A stretch of DNA of 6,643 nt from JAQGMO01 sp050954505 (lineage in GTDB: Bacteria; Pseudomonadota; Gammaproteobacteria; Burkholderiales; Burkholderiaceae_D). The stretch covers positions 1 to 6,643 of the forward strand of contig JBPBPY010000316.1 of the NCBI GenBank assembly GCA_050954505.1. Direction: 5' to 3'. Made by a program: the position numbers and the translations under genes. The notes below the pieces were generated by a model. It saw nothing but the letters and a program-made list of their open reading frames with translations, was not told where the DNA came from and ran no database searches. Positions 1 through 4,929 of the stretch are shown one piece after another (position 1 is the stretch's first letter; every line of letters starts with the position of its first letter).

Positions 1-102
1 TGGCGTCAGATGCACCTCATTGGCGGCCAGTGAAAAGCTGTCCAGGCGCGCTGCGGCTTCAAAGGCGCGCAGCGTCGAGAGCGGTGGCAGATGTTTCAGC
101 AT
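1..102 (-). CDS. LysR-family transcriptional regulator, N-terminal fragment (runs off left edge)
   Basis: Reading leftward from an ATG at 102-100, 34 codons are open to the window edge. The peptide contains LPPLSTLRAFEAAARLDSFS followed by LAANEVHLTP. This is the typical start of a LysR-type regulator of the GcvA-like branch: the first helix of the winged helix-turn-helix, then the 'A..L..T.sAvS' recognition region just cut off. The effector-binding half is outside the window, so ligand and targets cannot be stated. It is divergent from the DUF2917 gene, with 130 bp between the start codons, the usual arrangement for a LysR regulator controlling its neighbour. A GATAAT hexamer (revcomp of 124-129) is a possible -10 for this gene, without a clear -35. 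Family call is firm from sequence pattern; the exact start is moderately sure because no strong ribosome binding site is visible. Confidence 0.85.
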   Translation of the reverse strand, partial: MLKHLPPLSTLRAFEAAARLDSFSLAANEVHLTP

Positions 103-151
103 GATGACGCTCTTGTGAAGAAAATTATCAAGACAGGGAAAAACCATCGTT

Positions 152-179
152 TTGAAACCGGCTGGTGTTTACCTAGAAT
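152..179 (+). promoter_or_regulatory. Sigma-70-type promoter of the DUF2917 gene
   Basis: TTGAAA (152-157) and TAGAAT (174-179) are separated by 16 bp, close to the consensus -35 and -10 hexamers. Transcription would start near 186, giving a leader of about 47 nt before the ATG at 233. This is the best-looking promoter in the window. It lies in the gap between the LysR and DUF2917 genes. Confidence 0.6.
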
Positions 180-213
180 ACCAGTACGGAAATACTTTTG
201 GCGCTCACCAGCC
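160..213. promoter_or_regulatory. Inverted-repeat half-sites, candidate LysR-type operator
   Basis: GGCTGGTG at 160-167 and its exact reverse complement CACCAGCC at 206-213 flank the -10 region of the DUF2917 promoter with 38 bp between them. A third, shorter copy, ACCAG (180-184), sits inside and pairs with CTGGT (162-166) across 13 bp. LysR-family proteins usually bind as tetramers to several half-sites over about 50-60 bp beside their own gene, which fits this span. Assignment to the adjacent regulator is inference. Confidence 0.4.
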
Positions 214-232
214 TGGATAGACGGAGTACATC

Positions 233-580
233 ATGAAAAAATTATTCGCAAGAGATGGCTTGACGCTGGGTCCCGGCATGGTGCGTCAAGTCGTGCTTGG
301 GCAAGCCGGCAACCTGCAGGTGGTGCGCGGGCGGCTGTGGGTTACCGTGGTGGGGCAGATGGAAGATCACTGGCATGCAGCCGGCCAGACGCTGCCGCTC
401 GATCGCCATGCGCAGATCGTCATCGAAGCCGTCGATGGCGATGCAATCCTGACATTGGCGCCTGTTGCGAGCCCGGCCGCCAGCGCCGCCCTGGGCACCC
501 TGCGCCGCTGGATGTCGCTGGTCAGCCGGTGCTCCGCTTGTCCAAGGTCGACGCCTGCAGCGCCTGCGCTTCTGCGCTGA
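233..580 (+). CDS. DUF2917 domain-containing protein
   Basis: This is a 115-residue protein of unknown function. Residues 10-77 match the pattern I associate with DUF2917: a short beta-rich domain with GRLWVT at 33-38, then EDHWHAAGQTLPL at 44-56, then a strand 'QIVIEA'. I see no signal peptide, membrane segment or catalytic motif. The start is set by GGAG at 223-226, six bases before the ATG, and by the promoter at 152-179. Small DUF2917 genes commonly sit next to LysR regulators in Burkholderiales, so control by the divergent LysR gene is likely. The C-terminal part (about residues 80-115) is Ala/Pro/Ser/Arg-rich. Its last 19 codons lie over the 3' end of ada in the opposite strand, so the tail is probably unstructured and may not be conserved. 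Family call is from memory of the pattern. Confidence 0.72.
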   Translation: MKKLFARDGLTLGPGMVRQVVLGQAGNLQVVRGRLWVTVVGQMEDHWHAAGQTLPLDRHAQIVIEAVDGDAILTLAPVASPAASAALGTLRRWMSLVSRCSACPRSTPAAPALLR

Positions 581-1925
581 GCAGTGCCTGCTTGCGCTCG
601 ACGCCCCAGCGGTAGCCTGACAACGCGCCGTCGCTTTTGACCACGCGATGGCAGGGAATCAGCACTGCGAGGGGATTGGCAGCGCACGCCTGCGCCACCG
701 CACGCGCTGCACCGGGCGCATCGATGCGGCGCGCCAGTTCGGCATAGCTGACCGTTTCACCGGGAGCAAGCTTGCGCAGCGCTTGCCAGACCCGCTGCTG
801 GAATGCCGTGCCCCGGATATCGAGCGGCAAATCCAGGCCAATGCCGGGCTGCTCGATCAATCCGACCACGGTCGCCACCACTTGCTCGAATTGCGCGTCG
901 CCACCGATCAGCGTGGCATGGCGAAAGCGGGTCTGCAGTTCGCGCGCCAGTTCCTGCGCATCATCGCCCAGCAGAACTGCGCAGACCCCGCGCTGGCTTT
1001 GCGCGACCAGAATGGCCCCCAACGCACACTGGCCAATGGCAAACCGGATCGTCATCGCCTCGCCGCCGGCGCGGTAATGCGTGGGCGTCATGCCGAGGAT
1101 GTGATCGGCATTTTCGTAGAAACGGCTGTTGGCGTTGTAGCCGGCTTCGTAGAGCGCGGCCGTCACACTGCCACGTCCGGCTTGCCTGCCTTGAGCACCT
1201 TCACTGACTGGACTGTTCCTACTGGTCTGGCTGCTTTGACTGCCATGACTATCCTGGTTGTTTTGGCCGAGATGACTTACCTGGCTACGATGCTGAATCG
1301 GATCCAAAGCATCCAAAGCATCCAAATCATACGAAGCATTTAAGGAATCCATAAAATCCGAGGAATCCGAGGAATCCAAGGAATCCAGGGAACCCGAGGC
1401 ATCGGAGGCATCGAAAACATCCAAGGCATTGAAGCCGCCAGCATCAGCGGTATCCGTTGCCTGATGCGCCAACAGCGCGCGCACCTTGTCTTCCCTTCGT
1501 GCCAGCGCATATTGCGCCGGTGTCAAACCAACCACCGACTTGAACAGGCGATGGAAATGCGAGCTGCTCATGCCGGCCTGGCTGGCAAGCTGCGCCAATT
1601 CCAGCTTTTCTGCGCTGGCATCGATGGCGCGGCAGGCAGCGGTGATCTTGTCCAGATGCGGCTGTGCCGACGGTTCCTGATCGGGCTTGCAGCGTTTGCA
1701 TGGCCGCAGTCCGGCGGCCCGGGCTGCGGCGCCATCGGCGTGGAAACTGACGTTTTCCGGCAGCGGCAGGCGCGCGCCGCACGAGGGCCGGCAATAGATG
1801 CCGGTGCTGCGCACGCCAAAAACGAAGCTGCCATCGGCAGCGCCTGATTTGCTGGTGATGGCCGTCCAGCGCGGGTCGGCAAGCGTGGCCTGTGCCAGTT
1901 GCCGGCGTTGATCCGAGATTTTCAT
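522..1925 (-). CDS. ada: Bifunctional DNA-alkylation repair protein / transcriptional activator Ada with an inserted tripeptide-repeat linker
   Basis: Ada irreversibly transfers methyl groups from damaged DNA to its own cysteines and, once methylated on the N-terminal domain, activates the adaptive response. Length is 467 residues (E. coli Ada is 354). Domains in order: zinc-binding methyl-phosphotriester domain, about 15-84, with Cys45, Cys49, Cys76 and Cys79 as ligands (Cys45 aligns with the methyl-accepting Cys38 of E. coli); first AraC-type helix-turn-helix, about 106-155; insert, 166-249; second helix-turn-helix, about 253-288 (SVTAALYEAGYNANSRFY); and the O6-alkylguanine-DNA methyltransferase domain, about 290-455, with the active motif PCHRV at 424-428 (Cys425). 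All catalytic cysteines are present. The insert is 28 in-phase tripeptides, first acidic (D-[AS]-[LS]), then polar (S-Q-x). The start ATG is preceded by GGGAGG eight bases upstream on the minus strand. The gene probably has its own Ada-dependent promoter and overlaps the DUF2917 gene by 59 bp at its 3' end. Confidence 0.96.
   Translation of the reverse strand: MKISDQRRQLAQATLADPRWTAITSKSGAADGSFVFGVRSTGIYCRPSCGARLPLPENVSFHADGAAARAAGLRPCKRCKPDQEPSAQPHLDKITAACRAIDASAEKLELAQLASQAGMSSSHFHRLFKSVVGLTPAQYALARREDKVRALLAHQATDTADAGGFNALDVFDASDASGSLDSLDSSDSSDFMDSLNASYDLDALDALDPIQHRSQVSHLGQNNQDSHGSQSSQTSRNSPVSEGAQGRQAGRGSVTAALYEAGYNANSRFYENADHILGMTPTHYRAGGEAMTIRFAIGQCALGAILVAQSQRGVCAVLLGDDAQELARELQTRFRHATLIGGDAQFEQVVATVVGLIEQPGIGLDLPLDIRGTAFQQRVWQALRKLAPGETVSYAELARRIDAPGAARAVAQACAANPLAVLIPCHRVVKSDGALSGYRWGVERKQALLSAEAQALQASTLDKRSTG
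1179..1430 (-). repeat. 9-bp-periodic degenerate tandem repeat coding for 28 tripeptides inside ada
   Basis: On the plus strand, 1301-1435 divides cleanly into fifteen 9-bp units of the type [ac]atcc[ga]agg. Units at 1355-1363 and 1364-1372 are identical (aatccgagg), and those at 1373-1399 differ from them by one or two bases. In protein these give N/D-[AS]-[LS] tripeptides, residues 166-210. The same three-residue phase continues through residues 211-249 as more diverged S-[QHRPE]-x triplets. The period is a multiple of three, so unit gain or loss keeps the reading frame. Confidence 0.85.
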
Positions 1926-2025
1926 GATGATTGCCTCCCGAGTGAGGCTGGTGTCTTCTTACAACTGCAACGGCCACTGTGTGCATGGCTGCCGGCATAG
2001 ACAAGAAAGCGCCAGTCGATGAGGC

Positions 2026-2054
2026 ATTCTATCGAGTCGTTCAAGCCAAATCAC
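2026..2054 (-). promoter_or_regulatory. Candidate ada promoter (weak -35, good -10)
   Basis: On the minus strand, TAGAAT (2031-2026) is a good -10 hexamer. At 17 bp upstream the -35 position holds GTGATT (2054-2049), a poor match, as expected of an activator-dependent promoter. The start of transcription would be near 2019, leaving a leader of about 94 nt. The element lies just downstream of the Ada box at 2063-2075. Confidence 0.5.
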
Positions 2055-2062
2055 TCCGGCGC

Positions 2063-2075
2063 TTGCTTTTGAATT
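2063..2075 (-). promoter_or_regulatory. Ada box (AAT-N6-GCAA) upstream of ada
   Basis: The minus strand reads AATTCAAAAGCAA, an exact match to the AAT-N6-GCAA element recognised by methylated Ada at the E. coli ada and aidB promoters. It is in the correct orientation for ada. Its GCAA end is 31 bp from the -10 hexamer and 8 bp from the -35 position, placing it immediately upstream of -35 where Ada contacts RNA polymerase. This supports positive autoregulation in response to methylation damage. Confidence 0.65.
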
Positions 2076-2155
2076 CGCTGCCGCCCCGGTTACAACATGC
2101 AGCACAGCACACAGCGTGCAACGATGCATTGGCCAGAGTCAACGGGCCGCCAGGC

Positions 2156-4228
2156 TTACTCCCTGGGTCCGACCTTGCGCTTGCGCATCGAGGCATTTTG
2201 CGCCATCAGCATGGCGTCGATGCGTTCCGAAGCTTCGCGCGCCAGCTGCTGCGCCAGTTCACCGCTGGGGAAATACATCGGGTTGCGGTAGGCCAGCCAG
2301 GCATAGGCAGAATACATGCGGCAGGAATTTTCCACTTCCTGCAGGTTTTTCTGTATGCGCGGATTGACGGCGCGGTTCAATGCAAACACCTTGCCCTTGG
2401 CCATTGCGCGCGCCCATTCCTGCCAGGCCATGTGCAGCGAGACGATGCGCGAAGAAATTGGCACCAATGACAAGGTGAATTTCTCCCCCACCGTCAGCGG
2501 CAGGGTGTCGAGCCAGAGCGCGCGTTCCTGCTGTTCTTCACTGATGCGCGGGAAGAAAAAACCGTCCGGCATATCGATGTGGTTGATGAAGCGCTTGAGC
2601 AGCCGCGCCAGCGATTCCTCGCCAGTGGCAGCCTCGATGCGGTGCAATTGGTCCAGCGAGGGCGCCACCGAAAAGCCGGTGGCGGGAATCGAGCCAAGCT
2701 TTTCCTTCATCAGCGCAGCCACCACCCGGTGGGTATGGTCGTCGAAGCCGGCCACGAAACCCTCGCCATGCACGCCATAGCGCCCGGCGCGGCCGGCAAT
2801 CTGGCGCACCAGCGAGGCCGGAATTTCTTCTTCACCGGTGCCGTTGTACTTGACCGAAGTGGTCATCACCACGCGCTGGATCGGCAAATTGAGCCCCATG
2901 GCGATCGCATCGGTGGCCACCACGATGTCGACGGTGCCCTCGCGAAAGCGCGCGGCCTGGGCGCGCCGCACTTCCGGCGACAGGTTGCCGTAGATGGTGG
3001 CAACCGAAAAGCCGTTTTCGGTAATCATGTCGCGCCAGTACAGCACCTGGCGGCGGGAAAAGGCAATCACCGCATCGCCGCACCGCAGGTTACGCAGTTT
3101 TTTCACTGCGCCGGCTTCCATCTCCAGCGGCGCCATGCGCGTCATGGCATGCACTTCCAGCGGCAGCCCCAGGCGCTGGGCCAGCGCCTCGATGGCGCGC
3201 CGCGCTTCCAGCGCACCGACCAGGTAGACGGTGCTGGCCGGCGCGCCGCAGACTGCCGCAGTCCAGGCCGCACCACGGTCGCGGTCGCCCAGCATCTGGA
3301 TTTCATCGATCACCGCGACATCGACGCAGCGAGTGGTGTCGAGCATTTCCACCGTGCTGGCGACATGGGTGGCATCCTCGACGATGCGGCGCTCTTCACC
3401 AGTGATCAGGCTGACCTTCAGGGCTTCGCCATGCGGGCGGGCCGCTTGCAGCCGTTCGAAGTTTTCCAGCGCCAGCAGGCGCAGCGGCGCCAGATACACG
3501 CCGGTTGCGGCCTTGGCCAGCGCATCCATGGCGCGGTGGGTCTTGCCGGAATTGGTCGGCCCCAGCAGGGCGATGAAGCGGCGCGGCAGCTGATGCGCCA
3601 CCTCGAACGAGGCCGGGTATTCGGCCAGGTTGATGCTCTCGCGCGTGCGCTCGACGGCACGTTCTTCCATACCGCGTTCGATGGCGTGATCGAGACGGTC
3701 GCGCAGGCGGTCGAAGATATGGTCCACCGGTTCGGAGCTGGCGCCGTCGGCCAGCGACTGCAGCAGGCTCGTGCTGTCGACACCGGCTTTGCGCGCAGCG
3801 GTGTCGATCTGGCGGGCAACGCCTGCCACCTTCAGGTTCAATTCATCCTTGACGCTTTGCGCCACGCGCTGGGTGATCAGCGCCATCTGCTGCTCGGCCG
3901 TGAGCTTGCGCCATTTCGATGGCTTGGCCAGCACGCCCTGGGTCGGCACCAGGTCATAAGGCACCTGCAAGCCATCGGCCTCGGCCACGCCGGCGATGCG
4001 CACCACCACCCGGCCTTCGAGCTTTTGCAGCGAGACACCCAAGGAGCGGGCATGCTGTTCGAGCTGGTCGTCACGCTGGGCAAGGTCGGCCTCGGCCTCG
4101 GCGAGCGCCATTTCGGCGCCAGTCTCTGGATTGACCGGCGCGGCAGCAGGCACGCTGGTACGCACGTTGGCGGGGCGGGCGGCGGGAAGATTGTTGACGA
4201 ATTCGTCGGTGCTGTCTGGTTTGGGCAT
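2156..4228 (-). CDS. Suv3-family (SUPV3L1-like) DExH RNA helicase
   Basis: This is a superfamily 2 ATP-dependent helicase resembling the mitochondrial degradosome helicase Suv3; a role in RNA unwinding or turnover is inferred from that family. With the start chosen at 4228 it has 690 residues. Visible motifs: GPTNSGKT (223-230, Walker A in the exact Suv3 form), VYLAPLRLLALE (244-255), ITGEER (275-280), DEIQM (308-312, Walker B), VIAFSRRQVLYW (387-398), VVATDAIAMGLNLPI (436-450) and QIAGRAGR (476-483). A Suv3 C-terminal motif follows (AWLAYRNPMYFP, about 643-654). Residues 1-215 are Ala/Glu/Gln-rich and probably partly helical; the tail is basic (MRKRKVGPRE). The frame is open back to an ATG at 4402. 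I prefer 4228 because the 22 codons before it have AT-rich third positions, while codons after it show the strong GC3 of the rest of the gene. No good ribosome binding site precedes 4228; an ATG at 4348 has GAGG seven bases upstream, so the start is uncertain. No signal peptide is seen. Confidence 0.92.
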   Translation of the reverse strand: MPKPDSTDEFVNNLPAARPANVRTSVPAAAPVNPETGAEMALAEAEADLAQRDDQLEQHARSLGVSLQKLEGRVVVRIAGVAEADGLQVPYDLVPTQGVLAKPSKWRKLTAEQQMALITQRVAQSVKDELNLKVAGVARQIDTAARKAGVDSTSLLQSLADGASSEPVDHIFDRLRDRLDHAIERGMEERAVERTRESINLAEYPASFEVAHQLPRRFIALLGPTNSGKTHRAMDALAKAATGVYLAPLRLLALENFERLQAARPHGEALKVSLITGEERRIVEDATHVASTVEMLDTTRCVDVAVIDEIQMLGDRDRGAAWTAAVCGAPASTVYLVGALEARRAIEALAQRLGLPLEVHAMTRMAPLEMEAGAVKKLRNLRCGDAVIAFSRRQVLYWRDMITENGFSVATIYGNLSPEVRRAQAARFREGTVDIVVATDAIAMGLNLPIQRVVMTTSVKYNGTGEEEIPASLVRQIAGRAGRYGVHGEGFVAGFDDHTHRVVAALMKEKLGSIPATGFSVAPSLDQLHRIEAATGEESLARLLKRFINHIDMPDGFFFPRISEEQQERALWLDTLPLTVGEKFTLSLVPISSRIVSLHMAWQEWARAMAKGKVFALNRAVNPRIQKNLQEVENSCRMYSAYAWLAYRNPMYFPSGELAQQLAREASERIDAMLMAQNASMRKRKVGPRE

Positions 4229-4432
4229 TCGGTCAACAATAAACTGAACATTAACGTGGAGATCAGCAAGGCGTCGTGCAAGACAAATGTCCATCGGCCG
4301 GCGAAGGTCACTGCACCTGTCGGCAGCGAGCTTGCAAGCCGACACCATCGGTACCTCGCCAGGCTGCAATCCCGTCAGCAGCAGTCGTTTTTCGGACTGC
4401 ATGAGCCTGTTTCAGGCAGGTGCCGCGGCGGT
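4229..4432 (-). other. Candidate structured 5' leader of the helicase mRNA
   Basis: Between the extended -10 element and the preferred helicase start lies about 204 nt of leader. On the minus strand, GCACCTG (4423-4417) can pair with CAGGTGC (4319-4313). Enclosed and in order are CCTG-AAA-CAGG (4416-4405), GCAGTC/GACTGC with an 8-nt loop (4400-4381), and TCGGC/GCCGA (4342-4320). The first and last inner stems abut the closing stem directly, like a multi-branch junction. It does not match any riboswitch class I know. Alternatively part of it codes for an N-terminal extension of the helicase. Confidence 0.3.
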
Positions 4433-4438
4433 TAACAA

Positions 4439-4447
4439 AATATAGCA
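4439..4447 (-). promoter_or_regulatory. Extended -10 promoter element for the helicase gene
   Basis: The minus strand reads TGCTATATT: a TGn extension (4447-4445) directly before TATATT (4444-4439), five of six bases of the -10 consensus. There is no recognisable -35 hexamer, which extended -10 promoters can lack. Transcription would begin near 4432. Confidence 0.45.
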
Positions 4448-4486
4448 TGGGGCAGCTGTTGGCGCGGCAGAAAACCGCAAAAGCAA

Positions 4487-4514
4487 GGCGCATCCAGGCG
4501 ATCATGCGCCTGGA
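4487..4514. repeat. 22-bp palindrome with an overlapping alternative hairpin
   Basis: TCCAGGCG (4493-4500) and its exact reverse complement CGCCTGGA (4507-4514) are separated by 6 bp. An overlapping 7-bp inverted repeat, GGCGCAT (4487-4493) with ATGCGCC (4504-4510), competes with it. There is no T-tract on either strand, so it does not look like an intrinsic terminator. It lies about 60-80 bp upstream of the inferred helicase transcription start, where an operator or activator site would fit. Confidence 0.5.
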
Positions 4515-4669
4515 CCGACGCTGTTGCAACGTCTCTTGCACGCGCGCTGCCACGACTCTCATGCATCGCCCAGCCAGCAACTTTTTTCCAAAACTGTGTG
4601 CGCTAGCGCGCAGACCGTGCATACTGAAGCTTGTTAGCATCGTCCAGCATCCAGTGGCCAAAAGCGGCG

Positions 4670-4678
4670 TGGTATAAG
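4670..4678 (+). promoter_or_regulatory. Possible extended -10 promoter for the DUF3182-hydrolase operon
   Basis: TGG directly followed by TATAAG (4673-4678) gives a TGn extended -10 with four or five consensus bases. No clear -35 lies 16-18 bp upstream. Use of this site would give a leader of about 245 nt. A weak alternative is TTGTCA at 4884-4889 with a poor -10 near 4907. Confidence 0.25.
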
Positions 4679-4917
4679 CCGGGCCGTAACCGGTTGGCCA
4701 CGGAAAGCGGGCCGTGAAAGCTTGCGGTGATCGGCGTGCGGGAATCGGCATGCCGTGACCGGCGGGCAATCACAACCAGGCCAGGATCCGGCTGCCCCAG
4801 GCAGGCAGCACCATGGCGCCACCGATGCATGATGGCGCTGGTATCGAACATCAGCACGCAGTACCCAGGCTGTCGCACGCATTGTCATGCAGCCACCCCG
4901 AAGCCGTACTGCACTTT

Positions 4918-4924
4918 GGAGGAG
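4918..4924 (+). promoter_or_regulatory. Strong ribosome binding site fixing the DUF3182 start
   Basis: GGAGGAG lies five bases before the ATG at 4930. The frame is open further upstream to an ATG at 4813, but only the 4930 start has this near-perfect Shine-Dalgarno sequence, so the longer version is rejected. Confidence 0.8.
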
Positions 4925-4929
4925 TTTTC

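Larger units (their letters stand above)
4445..4929. other. Long divergent intergenic region between helicase and DUF3182 genes
   Basis: About 485 bp carry no gene I can support. Contents seen: the palindrome at 4487-4514; a possible extended -10 on the plus strand at 4670-4678; a bulged hairpin at 4679-4703 around the palindrome AACCGGTT (4688-4695); a 6-bp stem, GCTGCC/GGCAGC, at 4791-4809; and the DUF3182 ribosome binding site. A minus-strand frame at 4603-4878 (91 codons, His/Arg-rich, fairly GC-rich third positions) is open but has no recognisable domain or clear ribosome binding site, so I do not call it a gene. Confidence 0.6.

Noticed and set aside
480..511. Possible terminator hairpin (CCAGCG/CGCTGG) at the end of ada
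   Set aside because: The loop is 20 nt, the stem only 6 bp, and no T-tract follows on either strand.
1301..1435. CRISPR-like or intergenic repeat array
   Set aside because: Units are 9 bp with no spacers and lie in frame within ada, so this is a coding minisatellite.
4229..4402. 58-residue N-terminal extension of the helicase from the ATG at 4402
   Set aside because: The segment is Cys/Arg/Leu-rich. The last 22 codons have mostly A or T in third position, unlike the gene body, and the 4402 ATG lacks a ribosome binding site. It is kept as a possibility only because 4348 has a GAGG upstream.
2579..4435. 618-codon plus-strand open frame opposite the helicase
   Set aside because: The helicase frame on the other strand has clear family motifs. 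This antisense frame is His/Gly/Arg-rich without recognisable motifs, a usual shadow in high-GC DNA.
4471..4486. Second Ada-box-like sequence (CAAAAGCAAG, same 10-mer as in the ada box region)
   Set aside because: The GCAA half is present, but there is no AAT six bases before it on either register, and no -10 at the right distance. It is treated as coincidence.
4603..4878. Minus-strand open frame of 91 codons in the helicase-DUF3182 gap
   Set aside because: It has fairly GC-rich third positions, but no domain I recognise, a His/Arg/Trp-rich composition and no clear ribosome binding site. Other frames of the same stretch are also open. It could be a decayed or unknown small gene, but I cannot support it.
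4813..4929. Longer DUF3182 start at 4813
   Set aside because: The added 39 residues are unlike the family, and the near-perfect ribosome binding site at 4918-4924 points to the ATG at 4930.
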